Source of the DNA: an uncultured Anaerolineae bacterium
GTDB lineage: Bacteria; Chloroflexota; Anaerolineae; Anaerolineales; Villigracilaceae
Assembly (NCBI GenBank): GCA_903854805.1
Contig: CAINXK010000045.1
Coordinates: forward strand, 1-48,611
Direction: 5' to 3'
DNA length: 48,611 nt
Positions within the stretch are counted from its first letter, which is position 1; every line of letters starts with the position of its first letter. The notes under the pieces are model-generated. The model saw only the letters and a program-made list of their open reading frames with translations. It had not been told where the DNA came from and searched no databases. Both the position numbers and the translations under genes were made by a program. Shown here piece by piece: positions 25,844-34,615 of the stretch.

Positions 25844-25892
25844 TACTGGTCTGCACCAGCTCTGGTAAATTAATAGCTCAAACCATTCCAGC

Positions 25893-27953
25893 TTATCCGG
25901 GCTGACCAGCTTGCAGCGGACCAATCCGGAAGGGACGCATCATCTCGTTATCTTCATGTTCAACGATATGACAGTGCCAGGCAAATTGTCCGGGGTTTTT
26001 GAATTGCGCGCGAATACGGGTCACTTCGCCGGGATACGCAATCACAGTGTCCTTCACGCCGCTCTCCCAAGCTTCCGGCGGCCTGACGCTGCCAGTAAGC
26101 TGCACGGGTGTGACTGGCTCCCCGGTGGCAGCATCCATTACCAGCCCCTCGCGATTCAGCACTTCAAAGGCCACCTCATGGACATGGATCGGGTGAGCAT
26201 CGACAGTGAAGTTATAGAACTCCCAGGTTTCGGTATCACCCACGTTGGGATTTTCAGTAACGGGATCCATCCACATGTGATGCAGCGGCATACCCACCTC
26301 GTCCAGGGTACCCAACATGGCAGCCGCCGGCCCAACCTGGGTCATCGACATTTCTTCCAACAAGGCCAGGGGTCGGGTCACATTCGAGGCAGGCAATGCC
26401 TGCAATGCAGGCAGTTGCAGAAATCTTGGTGGTGTGCTCTTGTCAGGACTTATAGCTGGCACAACCCGGAACTCCATAATCTGCCCAGTAGCCCCTGGGT
26501 CAGCAGGTTCGAAATCAGAACCTGGCAGACCGCCACCATAGGGCTCATCTGGACCGAGATTTGCAAGCACATAATTCCCCACCGGAACATTAGTAAAATC
26601 GACGATAACATCCGCGCGTTCAGCCGGGCTCATCAACAGTTGATTGGCATTGTTTGCGGTCAGGTTGCAAGGGGCAGCCAAAAAACCGCCTTCATTCCCG
26701 ATCTGCCATACTTCCACGCCCGGGATGTTACCAAAATTCAAAATCAGGAAGCGCGCCTGGCAACCATTTAGAAAGCGCAAACGATAGCGACGCTTTTCAA
26801 CTGTTTGAAATGGCCAGGTATTGCCATTGACCATGATGGTATTACCGAAGAATTCAGGGTTCCAGATAGGCGAAACATCCGTATCGGGAATATACGGCCC
26901 AATATATTGATCAAAGAATTCACGCGTATCTGGATAAAACAACGAACCATCGGCATTAAAGGCGCGATCCTGGATGGCAATCGGAATCTCGTAATAGGGC
27001 CGAGTCGCCGGGAATGCATCGCCTTCTTTTGGTGCAGGCCCGGGGAACACGGCTTGGCTTTTGGTGCGCGTATCTCGCACAGTCTTATCCCCGCTTGGGC
27101 CTCCACGGATGAGGAAAAAGCCAGCCGGCCCTGCGTAAACATTGACGCGTGTCATACCCAGAGTATGATCGTGATACCAGATTGTCGAAGCCCGGTTCAG
27201 ATTCGGATATTGGAACGTGGCATACCCAGAGCCCCAAGTAGTGCGTAGCTTGGAAGCCGCCTTGGCTTTGAAAAAATCATACCATGTGCCCTGGCTGGCA
27301 TATCCCACCGGAATATTAGCGGCACCAGGCAGGAACCAGGCTTCTGCATAGCCATCACTTTCATCGCCCACGCCCACGGCACCATGCAAATGCGGAACAT
27401 TTGGAACAGGACCTGTATACGTGCCCGGAGTTGATTGAAAGCTCGGCCGGGTATCACGACCAGTAGTACCACCGCCAGGATTGGCCCAATGCAGAGTCTG
27501 GTCAACAGGCAGCAAATGCGGCAGATAATTACCGTTTGCATCTTTCAAATTATTGATCCACTTAATCCGGACAGGCCGGTTCCAGGTGGCTTCAATAGTC
27601 AGAGACGGCGCATTATGCAGGAGGAGCCCTTTTTTACTGGCAGATTTGACTGCTCCGTAGCCCCAAACAGTCGTGGCAGGGTAGCCAGCCGGTAAGATCT
27701 GCTGACTGAACTGCTGCATGGAGATTTCATAATAGTCCGTCTCCTTGCCGCCTTTGGGTTCAATTACTCCAGCTCTTGGCATTACTGGCGGAATGAGCAG
27801 CGGAGTTTGGTATTTGGGGATCGCAGTCGGAACCAAGGTTGCAGTTGGAACTGCAGCCCGGACCTGGGTTATAAATTTACCCTTTACGGACGCATATACA
27901 ACAGCCGATAAACCAGCTGCACTTAATTTTAGAAAGTCTCGTCTGGTGAGCAT
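25893..27953 (-). CDS. CotA-like multicopper oxidase, Tat-exported
   Basis: The 686-residue protein starts MLTRRDFLKLSAAGLSAVV, a twin-arginine signal, so it is exported folded with its copper. The four copper-ligand segments are all present: PHLHG, WYHDHTLG, HPIHVHEVAFEVL and WHCHIVEHEDNEMMRPF. The last is close to the CotA/bilirubin-oxidase ending with an axial Met. Such enzymes oxidise phenols, bilirubin or metals such as Mn(II) and reduce oxygen to water, which is notable beside anaerobic-type genes. A TTG at 27965 is in frame but sits against the AAGGA; the ATG at 27953 is preferred. Its about 410-base leader contains a candidate c-di-GMP riboswitch and terminator. Confidence 0.9.
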   Translation of the reverse strand: MLTRRDFLKLSAAGLSAVVYASVKGKFITQVRAAVPTATLVPTAIPKYQTPLLIPPVMPRAGVIEPKGGKETDYYEISMQQFSQQILPAGYPATTVWGYGAVKSASKKGLLLHNAPSLTIEATWNRPVRIKWINNLKDANGNYLPHLLPVDQTLHWANPGGGTTGRDTRPSFQSTPGTYTGPVPNVPHLHGAVGVGDESDGYAEAWFLPGAANIPVGYASQGTWYDFFKAKAASKLRTTWGSGYATFQYPNLNRASTIWYHDHTLGMTRVNVYAGPAGFFLIRGGPSGDKTVRDTRTKSQAVFPGPAPKEGDAFPATRPYYEIPIAIQDRAFNADGSLFYPDTREFFDQYIGPYIPDTDVSPIWNPEFFGNTIMVNGNTWPFQTVEKRRYRLRFLNGCQARFLILNFGNIPGVEVWQIGNEGGFLAAPCNLTANNANQLLMSPAERADVIVDFTNVPVGNYVLANLGPDEPYGGGLPGSDFEPADPGATGQIMEFRVVPAISPDKSTPPRFLQLPALQALPASNVTRPLALLEEMSMTQVGPAAAMLGTLDEVGMPLHHMWMDPVTENPNVGDTETWEFYNFTVDAHPIHVHEVAFEVLNREGLVMDAATGEPVTPVQLTGSVRPPEAWESGVKDTVIAYPGEVTRIRAQFKNPGQFAWHCHIVEHEDNEMMRPFRIGPLQAGQPG

Positions 27954-28228
27954 TTTATTTACCAATCCTTGTTTATATCGTTAAAGTGTCCAAATTATCT
28001 GGTTGCAAACTCTGGGAAACTAATTTACAAAAATAAGATACGTACGCTGTAACTGATCTTCAAAACAATTTCTAAAAAACCCGGTAACAAATATGAGCAG
28101 CTTTGGAATGGCGATCTGCCCGACGAAACGGGACAATCAGGAACCTGGAATCAATATATCTAATAAATTACGAGAACCATGTCTGTCTGGATTTGTAAAT
28201 ATAAATTTCCGTGCGGCACCTCCTGAAT
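27954..28228 (-). other. Leader between the riboswitch terminator and the multicopper oxidase
   Basis: About 275 bases with no convincing ORF, although AGGAGGTGCC near 28212-28223 looks like a ribosome site. No recognised structure beyond the upstream riboswitch. Confidence 0.4.
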
Positions 28229-28262
28229 AAAAAAGGCTGCCATAGCATCGAGCACATGGCAG
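28229..28262 (-). terminator. Riboswitch-associated intrinsic terminator
   Basis: On the minus strand CTGCCAT (28262-28256) pairs with ATGGCAG (28243-28237), followed by CC and six T (28234-28229). The 5' arm overlaps the 3' end of the aptamer-like region, the usual layout for ligand-controlled termination. Confidence 0.75.
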
Positions 28263-28328
28263 TCTGGCGATCTGTGGAACAGATCCATGACTTTGCGTCT
28301 CCACCTCACGATGGGTTTGCCTTCTTGG
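28256..28328 (-). ncRNA. Candidate cyclic di-GMP-I (GEMM-I) riboswitch
   Basis: On the minus strand the order matches the GEMM-I core. GGCAAACC (28321-28314) is followed by a short stem capped by a GUGA GNRA tetraloop (about 28313-28302) and then by GACGCAAAGTC (28299-28289). A second hairpin (GATCTG/CAGATC, about 28285-28269) and GCCAGACTGCCA close the core. GEMM-I aptamers bind c-di-GMP between the two stems, and the GNRA loop docks into the second. A promoter lies just upstream and a terminator just downstream. The element would control the multicopper oxidase. I could not run a covariance model. Confidence 0.75.
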
Positions 28329-28372
28329 GGTTGGTTCGACCGGGTGGATACCCGGAAAACCTGTTATTCAAC

Positions 28373-28400
28373 AGTATAGCCAGACCTTGCAAAACTGCAA
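28373..28400 (-). promoter_or_regulatory. Predicted promoter for the riboswitch leader
   Basis: On the minus strand TTGCAG (28400-28395), a 16-base spacer and TATACT (28378-28373) give a good sigma-70-type promoter. Transcription would begin about 28366, just ahead of the aptamer. Confidence 0.55.
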
Positions 28401-28607
28401 GTATTAGAAAAGTATGATTTTTAGGTAAAAATCGCCTGCAATCTACCCTGGCAGATGGGAATTATTGCTCCAATAGCCACAGGAAACTCACCAACCACAC
28501 ATCTCAACAATAATCTAAAATGTAATCATTGCTTCAACTTATCAACTTACCAACTTCATGGTTTAATCGGATTGTCCCGTTCGCTCAAAACGGGCAAGGA
28601 GCCCAGC

Positions 28608-29507
28608 ATGTCCCATATTTCCTTCGCCACCAGTACTCGCGGACTAAACCGCGACCTACCGCCCATGCGACTGTACGAAAAAGCCAAGAAACTGGGCGTC
28701 TGGAATCCATCCGACCTTGATTTTTCCAAAGATCGCGAGGATTGGGCTCACCTGAGCAGTACTGAACAGGATTTGATCTGGCGCCTGACCGGCATGTTTG
28801 TATCCGGCGAGGAAGCTGTGACACTTGACCTGTTGCCGCTGATCAGTGTGATCGCCGCCGAAGGCCGCCTTGAAGAAGAGATGTATTTGACTACCTTCCT
28901 GTTCGAGGAGGCCAAGCACACCGATTTCTTCCGGCGTTTTATCGATGAAGTAGCCGGTGCACCGCAGGATTTGGCGCGTTATCACACCCAAAACTATCGT
29001 TTCATTTTTTATGAAGCCCTACCCGCCGCTCTGCAGGCCCTTAAAGAAGACTCTTCCCCCGCAGCACAAATTGGCGCTTCTGTCACCTATAACATGGTGG
29101 TTGAAGGCGTTCTGGCCGAAACCGGTTACCATGCATTTTTTAGCATGCTGGAGCGCAGCAACCTGCTGCCAGGGCTAAGAAAAGGCATCACACTGCTCAA
29201 ACAGGATGAATCGCGCCACATTGCTTACGGTGTCTACCTACTTTCGCGCCTGATCTGCGCAAACCCTGAATTGTGGGAACACTTGCAAAACCAGATGAAT
29301 GCCCTGCTGCCCGCTGCCATTGGCGTGATCGGAGACACCTTTGGTGCGTACGAGCTGGTACCCTTTGGGCTTGTTGAAGATGACTTCATCAATTACGCCA
29401 TGGATCAGTTTTCCAAACGCTCTGAACGACTCGAAAAAGCGCGCGGTTCCAGCCTGGATGAGATCAACCGCGTCACAAAATCGATCATCGAAAGTGGGGA
29501 TGCCTGA
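28608..29507 (+). CDS. R2-like ligand-binding oxidase (R2lox)
   Basis: The 299-residue ferritin-like protein matches R2lox rather than a class I ribonucleotide reductase R2. By position, metal ligands are E68, E101 and H104 (FEEAKH), E166 (YNMVVEGVLAE), E201 and H204 (DESRH). From memory, each is one less than the Geobacillus kaustophilus numbering. The pair that forms the ether crosslink in that protein is also present: V71 and Y161. R2lox holds a Mn/Fe cofactor with a bound long-chain fatty-acid-like ligand, and its substrate is unknown. The ATG at 28608 has AAGGAG six bases before it; the extension to 28455 has no support. It heads a five-gene same-strand run. Confidence 0.9.
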   Translation: MSHISFATSTRGLNRDLPPMRLYEKAKKLGVWNPSDLDFSKDREDWAHLSSTEQDLIWRLTGMFVSGEEAVTLDLLPLISVIAAEGRLEEEMYLTTFLFEEAKHTDFFRRFIDEVAGAPQDLARYHTQNYRFIFYEALPAALQALKEDSSPAAQIGASVTYNMVVEGVLAETGYHAFFSMLERSNLLPGLRKGITLLKQDESRHIAYGVYLLSRLICANPELWEHLQNQMNALLPAAIGVIGDTFGAYELVPFGLVEDDFINYAMDQFSKRSERLEKARGSSLDEINRVTKSIIESGDA

Positions 29508-29511
29508 AACC

Positions 29512-30048
29512 ATGCCCATCAAACCCTGGAAGGTCATCGAATCCAGCCGGCCGCGTAAGAACCTGCGCGTCGACAAGTGCGAACTACCAAACGGAAGTAT
29601 TATCGAAACGATGATCCTGGAATATGGCACCTGGGCCACAATAGTCGGCATTACAAAACAACAGGAAGTCATTTTGATCCAACAGTATCGTCACGGCGCC
29701 GGAAGAGTGATTTGGGAATTTCCTGGTGGCGTTGTTGACCAGGATGAAAGCCCATTACAGGCGGCAAAACGAGAACTTCTGGAAGAGAGCGGCTATAGCA
29801 GCGCCACCTGGATCGAAACCGGCATGGTTTCCGCAAACCCTGATACCCACACAAACCTGATTCATACTTTCCTGGCACTGGATATCGAAAAAGTGTCCGC
29901 CCAAAACCTGGATGCCACCGAAGAAATCGATGTGTTCCCAACCCCTTTAGACGAAGTGATCCAAATGGCAATTAAGGGTGAACTGTTACAATCCATGCAA
30001 GTCAGTGCTCTTTTCTTCGCGCTGGCGGAATTAAGGCGAATCAAATAA
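29512..30048 (+). CDS. ADP-ribose pyrophosphatase-type Nudix hydrolase
   Basis: The 178-residue product begins MPIKPWKVIESSRP, the usual start of ADP-sugar Nudix enzymes. It carries a full Nudix box starting GGVVDQDESP with KRELLEESGY, preceded by QYRHGAGRVIWEFPGG. Family members cleave ADP-ribose or related nucleoside diphosphate sugars, usually as dimers. The ATG at 29512 lies four bases after the R2lox stop; an ATG at 29500 overlapping R2lox is an alternative. It is in the same operon as R2lox and the heparinase-like gene. Exact substrate not certain. Confidence 0.88.
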   Translation: MPIKPWKVIESSRPRKNLRVDKCELPNGSIIETMILEYGTWATIVGITKQQEVILIQQYRHGAGRVIWEFPGGVVDQDESPLQAAKRELLEESGYSSATWIETGMVSANPDTHTNLIHTFLALDIEKVSAQNLDATEEIDVFPTPLDEVIQMAIKGELLQSMQVSALFFALAELRRIK

Positions 30049-30050
30049 CG

Positions 30051-32036
30051 ATGCAGAATTCACGAATTAAAACCGCCACAAAAGCACTGCGCCAGCTGGG
30101 TTTCACGCAGGTAGCCCTGAATCTGCTCTATAAACTGGGTCTAGCCAGCGGACATTACCAACGCTCCATCCGCCCACCCGCGCCAATTGATTCCCTGCGG
30201 CTCAAGCCGGGCATGCCAATGCCAGATCCGGAAATTTTACGCCTGTGCCTGGGCGAGAACGGCATGCGCGATTTACTGGCCGAAGCCGGTGAGATCACTG
30301 CCGGCAATTTTCGCCAATTTGGCGCAGCGCCTATCGTGCTAAATCTAATTCCCGAGGGCCCTTTGGCACATTGGACGGCTTATGAAACCGGGAAAGTTAG
30401 GCCTAAGCCGGCAACCGATATCAAAATGATCTGGGAACCAGCGCGTTTTGGGTGGGCCTTTGTGCTGGGGCGCGCGTATCACGTCAGCCGCGACGAACAA
30501 TACGCGGCTGCCTTCTGGCGTCTTTTTGAGATATTCAACAGCGCCAACCCCGCTTACCTGGGACCGAACTGGACCTCCGGGCAGGAGATCGGGCTACGCT
30601 TAATGGCCTGGGTCTGGGCCGCACAGATATTTACCCAATCGCAACATTCCCACCCGGCGCGTCTGACGGCCCTGGCAAATGCGATAGCTGTCCACGCTGC
30701 GCGCATTCCCGCCACCCTGCTATATGCGCGCTCACAAAATAATAATCACCTGTTGACCGAAGCCGCCGCGTTGTACACTTCCGGGCTGGCCCTACCAGAT
30801 CACCCGCATGCCTCGCAGTGGCTAAAGACCGGTCGAAGCTGGCTGGCATGGTGCTTCACTCACCAGATCGATCCTGACGGTGAATACGTCCAACATTCCA
30901 TGAATTACCAGCGCCTGATGCTGCAGACCGCCCTGTGGGTCTATGCGGTTTCAAATCCTGAAACAACCCGGGAATTAAAAGCCCCACTAGACGCTGTTGA
31001 GCGGAAAAATCTCGGCCAGGCCGCGAGCTGGCTGAGCTCGCGACTGGACCCGGTTTCAGGCCAGGCACCCAACTTGGGAGCAAACGACGGCGCGCTAATT
31101 TTTCCGCTTTCCAACTGCAGTTTTACAGATTACCGCCCAGTGACTCAAGCCGCCATCCAGGCTTTTCTGCCCACAGCAGGTCACCTGGCGCCAGGTTTAT
31201 GGGACGAAATGTCAATCTGGTATGGCCTCCAGCAAGAAAATGGGGCTAACCCAACCCAACCTGCCGAAAGCGGACAAATCTACGCAAAAGATTCCTGGGG
31301 CTCCTTGCGAGCCGTTCATTACACTTCGCGTCCATCCCACGCCGACCAATTGCATATCGATTTATGGTGGCGAGGCCTGAACATCGCCCAGGATGCCGGG
31401 ACATATCGCTATAACGCTGAGCCACCCTGGGATAACCAGCTGACATCAACGCTGGTACACAACACCGTCAGCGTGAATGGCGAGGAACAGATGACTCGCG
31501 CCGGTCGCTTTTTGTACCTGGATTGGGCCGAGGCTGCCTTCACTGAACAGGCATGGGAAAACAACACGCAACACGTCTCAGCCCAAACCACAGCCTATGC
31601 ACGCTTCCACGTTCTTCACAAGCGCAAATTGAGTTCTTTCGCAGATGGACGCTGGTTGGTAGAAGATGAACTGATGCGGACCGCATCAGTAAACATACGG
31701 CAAGTTGCACCAGTCTACCGGTTGCATTGGCTGCTGCCCGATTGGCAATGGCAATTGGATGAATTAGAAGCACGCACACGCCTGCAAATCCTTTCACCAC
31801 ATGGTTGGATCAGTCTGGTCATCTCTGCCGACCAGACCTTGCAGCGGGTCGGCTTGCTGCGCGCAGGCAAACTCCTGCAAGGGCAGGCTTTGCTTTCACC
31901 CGTTTTTGGCTGGTCTGCACCTACATATGATGTTAAAATTCCTGCGCTCTCCCTGTCAGTTGAAGTGCAAGCCTCACAAAATTTCCAATTCAATAGTGAA
32001 TTTATTTTTCCAACGGTAAGCGAAGCGAGCGCATAG
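30051..32036 (+). CDS. Heparinase II/III-like polysaccharide lyase family protein
   Basis: The 661-residue protein has an N-terminal alpha-toroid region (about 60-400) with WTSGQEIGLRLMAW, NNNHLLTEAAALY and YVQHSMNYQRLML, where Tyr and His of the lyase site usually lie. The C-terminal beta domain (about 425-650) has PSHADQLHIDLWWRGLNIAQ, DAGTYRYN and HNTVSVNGEEQM, the classic heparinase II/III signature. No signal peptide is visible, so it may act in the cytoplasm or in glycan assembly rather than as a secreted lyase. It is next to a GT4 glycosyltransferase, as in exopolysaccharide loci where these proteins accompany WbuB-like transferases. Confidence 0.85.
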   Translation: MQNSRIKTATKALRQLGFTQVALNLLYKLGLASGHYQRSIRPPAPIDSLRLKPGMPMPDPEILRLCLGENGMRDLLAEAGEITAGNFRQFGAAPIVLNLIPEGPLAHWTAYETGKVRPKPATDIKMIWEPARFGWAFVLGRAYHVSRDEQYAAAFWRLFEIFNSANPAYLGPNWTSGQEIGLRLMAWVWAAQIFTQSQHSHPARLTALANAIAVHAARIPATLLYARSQNNNHLLTEAAALYTSGLALPDHPHASQWLKTGRSWLAWCFTHQIDPDGEYVQHSMNYQRLMLQTALWVYAVSNPETTRELKAPLDAVERKNLGQAASWLSSRLDPVSGQAPNLGANDGALIFPLSNCSFTDYRPVTQAAIQAFLPTAGHLAPGLWDEMSIWYGLQQENGANPTQPAESGQIYAKDSWGSLRAVHYTSRPSHADQLHIDLWWRGLNIAQDAGTYRYNAEPPWDNQLTSTLVHNTVSVNGEEQMTRAGRFLYLDWAEAAFTEQAWENNTQHVSAQTTAYARFHVLHKRKLSSFADGRWLVEDELMRTASVNIRQVAPVYRLHWLLPDWQWQLDELEARTRLQILSPHGWISLVISADQTLQRVGLLRAGKLLQGQALLSPVFGWSAPTYDVKIPALSLSVEVQASQNFQFNSEFIFPTVSEASA

Positions 32037-32041
32037 ACTTA

Positions 32042-33292
32042 ATGAATATTCTCCTGATCCACCAGGCATTTGCAGCCCTGGACGAAGCCGGCGGGACCCG
32101 CCACCATGAATTGGCGCGTTTCCTCGTTCAAAAAGGCCACAAAGTCACTGTAATCGCCAGCCCAGTCAGCTACCTGACCGGGACATCTTCCCATAAGCAC
32201 AAAGAAGTCATCGAAGGTGTCACCATCCTGCGCGCCTACACCTACAATGCCTTGCACAAATCCTTCGTACACCGAGTTTTTTCCTTTTTATCCTTTATGA
32301 TTTCATCGTTTATTATCGGGCTGGGAGTCAGGAATGTGGATGTTGTTTGGGGTACTTCACCGCCAATTTTCCAGGGCCTGACCGCCTGGGTACTGGCGCG
32401 CTTAAAGAGAGCCAGATTCCTGTTTGAAGTGCGCGACTTGTGGCCTGATTTTGCCATCGCGGTAGGTGTGTTAAAAAGCCCAGCCTTGATAAAAATGTCA
32501 CTCTGGCTGGAAAAGTTTCTCTACCAACATGCCGACCACATGCTGGTGAACAGCCCTGGCTATGTGGATCACGTCAGGAACCGCGGAGCCAGATCTGTAG
32601 ATCTTGTACCCAACGGCGCCGATCCGACAATGTTCCAACCCGAGGATCAGGGTGCTGATTTCCGGCAGGCCCACAACTTAGGTGATCATTTTGTGGTGCT
32701 GTATGCCGGGGCGCATGGCATCTCGAATGACCTTGAAATTGTGCTGGAATGTGCCGAGATATTATCGCAGAACCCGGCTTTCCGGTTTGTTTTCTTGGGC
32801 GATGGCAAAGAGAAATCGGCACTGCAAGCACGCGCTGTCGAAATGGGCTTAAAAAATGTCCTATTCCTGCCATCCGTGCCCAAAAACGAGATGGCCGCAG
32901 CCTTGGCTGGGGCCCAGGCCTGCATCGCGATTTTAAAACCCCTGGAAGAATATAAAACAACCTACCCCAACAAAGTCTTTGATTACATGGCGGCAGGTCG
33001 CCCGGTGGTGCTGGCAATTGAGGGCGTTATTCGCGATGTAGTTGAGCAAGCCGATTGTGGCGTTTTTCCACGCCCAGGCGACGCGCAGGATATGGCCAAT
33101 GCCATCCAGTTTCTTGAAGCAGATCGGTACCACGCCAAAGTACTGGGGATGCATGGCCGGGAATACCTGGAAGAACATTTCAGCCGCGAGCATATTGCTG
33201 AAATGTTATCTGCAATATTTACAAAGATGCTGACCAGAGTATCTTCCACTCAAAACGGGAACCCTGGGAGCAAAGATGACAATGTTGGATGA
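32042..33292 (+). CDS. GT4-family glycosyltransferase (WbuB-like)
   Basis: The 416-residue GT-B protein starts MNILLIHQAFAALDEAGGTRHHELARFL, with the Gly-rich acceptor loop. The linker region has VWGTSPPIFQGLTAWVLARL and FEVRDLWPDFAIAVGVL. The C-terminal half has VVLYAGAHGISNDLEIVLECA, FVFLGDGKEK and the donor-site pattern YPNKVFDYMAAGRPVV. It transfers a sugar from a nucleotide donor, probably in extracellular or surface polysaccharide assembly. It lies five bases after the heparinase-like gene and overlaps the next gene by 17 bases. Donor and acceptor unknown. Confidence 0.9.
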   Translation: MNILLIHQAFAALDEAGGTRHHELARFLVQKGHKVTVIASPVSYLTGTSSHKHKEVIEGVTILRAYTYNALHKSFVHRVFSFLSFMISSFIIGLGVRNVDVVWGTSPPIFQGLTAWVLARLKRARFLFEVRDLWPDFAIAVGVLKSPALIKMSLWLEKFLYQHADHMLVNSPGYVDHVRNRGARSVDLVPNGADPTMFQPEDQGADFRQAHNLGDHFVVLYAGAHGISNDLEIVLECAEILSQNPAFRFVFLGDGKEKSALQARAVEMGLKNVLFLPSVPKNEMAAALAGAQACIAILKPLEEYKTTYPNKVFDYMAAGRPVVLAIEGVIRDVVEQADCGVFPRPGDAQDMANAIQFLEADRYHAKVLGMHGREYLEEHFSREHIAEMLSAIFTKMLTRVSSTQNGNPGSKDDNVG

Positions 33293-33617
33293 TTTCAGCG
33301 CAGTAAAACTTGAAATATATATTCCCGTCGACCATCTGGAAGCCCTGCAAAAGGCGCTGGCAGAGGTCGGTGCCGGGCAAGTCGGAAATTACGATCAATG
33401 CTGCGCAGTCATGGATGTTCGCGGGTATTGGCGTCCGCTTGAGGGCGCAAACCCTTTCCAGGGAGAAATCGGTCGGGTCGAAACCGGGCAGGAATGCAAG
33501 CTGGAAGTTAACTGCAAACGCGAAAGGGTCGCAGAAACCCTGCAAGCCATCCGGGCTGTACACCCGTATGAAGAACCTTTCATCAATATCATTCCACTTG
33601 CCAACCATCTCTTTTAA
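33276..33617 (+). CDS. YqfO/NIF3-like inserted-domain protein
   Basis: The 113-residue protein matches the ferredoxin-like domain inserted in YqfO-type NIF3 proteins, here standing alone. Features are an LEIYIPVDHLEALQKALAEVGAG start, VGNYDQCCAV, GYWRPLEGANPF and the ending IRAVHPYEEPFINIIPL. It is CutA/PII-like in fold and its function is unknown. The ATG has GGGAG at 33266-33270 and overlaps the glycosyltransferase gene by 17 bases. No link to glycan synthesis is established beyond co-location. Confidence 0.8.
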   Translation: MTMLDDFSAVKLEIYIPVDHLEALQKALAEVGAGQVGNYDQCCAVMDVRGYWRPLEGANPFQGEIGRVETGQECKLEVNCKRERVAETLQAIRAVHPYEEPFINIIPLANHLF

Positions 33618-33692
33618 TAAAATAATTTTGAAACTTTCCGGCAATTCAAACATCTAAAATGGTATATTTCTGCAAAAAATAGGAGCGCAAGA

Positions 33693-34016
33693 ATGGCACA
33701 AGCTGACATTATGGCCGGAAACTGCGGTTTCTCGACACAGGTCGAAACGAAGATGGACGGAACAGTATGCAAAGTGCGCATCACCAGTGAATGCGCGGCC
33801 ATCCGGCGCATGGCAGATGAGTTGACCGAAGTGGATCCCTATAAAGAAATTTCGTTCAGACGAACCATGCCAAAGACGCATGAAATGGGTGTCAAGTACT
33901 GCACTCACGCCGCCTGTCCGGTACCAGTGGGCATTATCAAAGCTATCGAAATTGAGGCCGGGCTGGCCTTACCAACAGATGTGATCATTAAGCTTTCAAA
34001 AACAAAACAGGAATAA
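33693..34016 (+). CDS. DUF6951-like small protein
   Basis: The 107-residue protein starts MAQADIMAGNCGFSTQVETKM and resembles the DUF6951 family of small cytoplasmic proteins. It holds cysteines at about 11, 26, 34, 70 and 75, including CTHAACPVPVGIIKAIEIEAG. It could bind a metal or a redox group but no function is known. AGGAGCG precedes the ATG. It is followed after two bases by a TTG-started membrane protein gene. Confidence 0.6.
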   Translation: MAQADIMAGNCGFSTQVETKMDGTVCKVRITSECAAIRRMADELTEVDPYKEISFRRTMPKTHEMGVKYCTHAACPVPVGIIKAIEIEAGLALPTDVIIKLSKTKQE

Positions 34017-34018
34017 GC

Positions 34019-34429
34019 TTGCGCCTGTGGTTTGCCCGCATCCTGATTGGAGTGGTCATCGCCTGGAATTTGCAGGCTGCGCTGGCTTTTTTCCTATCTC
34101 CAGGAACTTTTGCGACTGGTTTTGAATTATCTGGCATACCCGGCCTGGCTGCCGTGCGCGGGATCGCGGTCTTATTCGTCATGTGGAATGTGCCGTATGT
34201 CATGGCAGCCTGGCAACCGCAGCGACACAGCCTGTCACTGCTGGAAGCGCTTGTGATGCAATTCATCGGAGTGAGCGGTGAGACAGTCATCCTGCTGACG
34301 CTACCCCCCGGGCATGCCGTGCTGCAAGGCTCAATCCAGCGCTTCCTCACTTTCGACGCCTGCGGACTGGCCGTTTTGGCGCTGGCGATGTGGCTGGCAA
34401 GAAAGCAAAACCAGGATGTCTCTCAATAA
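34019..34429 (+). CDS. Four-helix membrane protein of unknown function
   Basis: The 136-residue product has four predicted helices: RILIGVVIAWNLQAALAFFL, GIAVLFVMWNVPYVMAAW, LEALVMQFIGVSGETVILL and ACGLAVLALAMWLARK. There is no recognised family motif. The start is TTG with AGGA about seven bases before it. It begins two bases after the DUF6951-like gene, so the pair is probably one operon, closed by the hairpin at 34432-34458. Confidence 0.6.
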   Translation: MRLWFARILIGVVIAWNLQAALAFFLSPGTFATGFELSGIPGLAAVRGIAVLFVMWNVPYVMAAWQPQRHSLSLLEALVMQFIGVSGETVILLTLPPGHAVLQGSIQRFLTFDACGLAVLALAMWLARKQNQDVSQ

Positions 34430-34431
34430 TT

Positions 34432-34458
34432 ACAGCCCTGTTACCTGCACAGGGCTGT
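34432..34458 (+). terminator. Hairpin after the four-helix protein gene, probable terminator
   Basis: ACAGCCCTGT (34432-34441) and ACAGGGCTGT (34449-34458) form a perfect 10-bp stem with a 7-base loop. It is followed by AT-rich ATAATTT rather than a clean T-tract. Confidence 0.55.
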
Positions 34459-34522
34459 ATAATTTAATCGTACATCTTAAATTTTTTGTGCGCTCAATAT
34501 TCAAACCGAGGGAGCAGCGTCC

Positions 34523-34615
34523 ATGCCAAAAATTAAATTTGACCGGTTCTATCGCTACAATGACCTGACCCATCTACTGCAAACCTTTGCCGATGAATAC
34601 CCCCTCAACTCGTGA
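34523..34615 (+). pseudogene. Truncated N-terminus of an M14 zinc carboxypeptidase
   Basis: An ATG with a GGAG ribosome site opens a 30-residue frame, MPKIKFDRFYRYNDLTHLLQ then TFADEYPLNS, and stops. The Y-x-x-Y-x-x-L-x-x-x-L-x-x-x-F-x-x-x-YP pattern is the start of M14 peptidases. The zinc-binding domain that should follow is absent, so a deletion has removed almost the whole gene. Confidence 0.5.

Noticed and set aside
28455..28607. Upstream extension of the R2lox frame
   Set aside because: The R2lox residue numbering fits the ATG at 28608 exactly, and AAGGAG precedes it.
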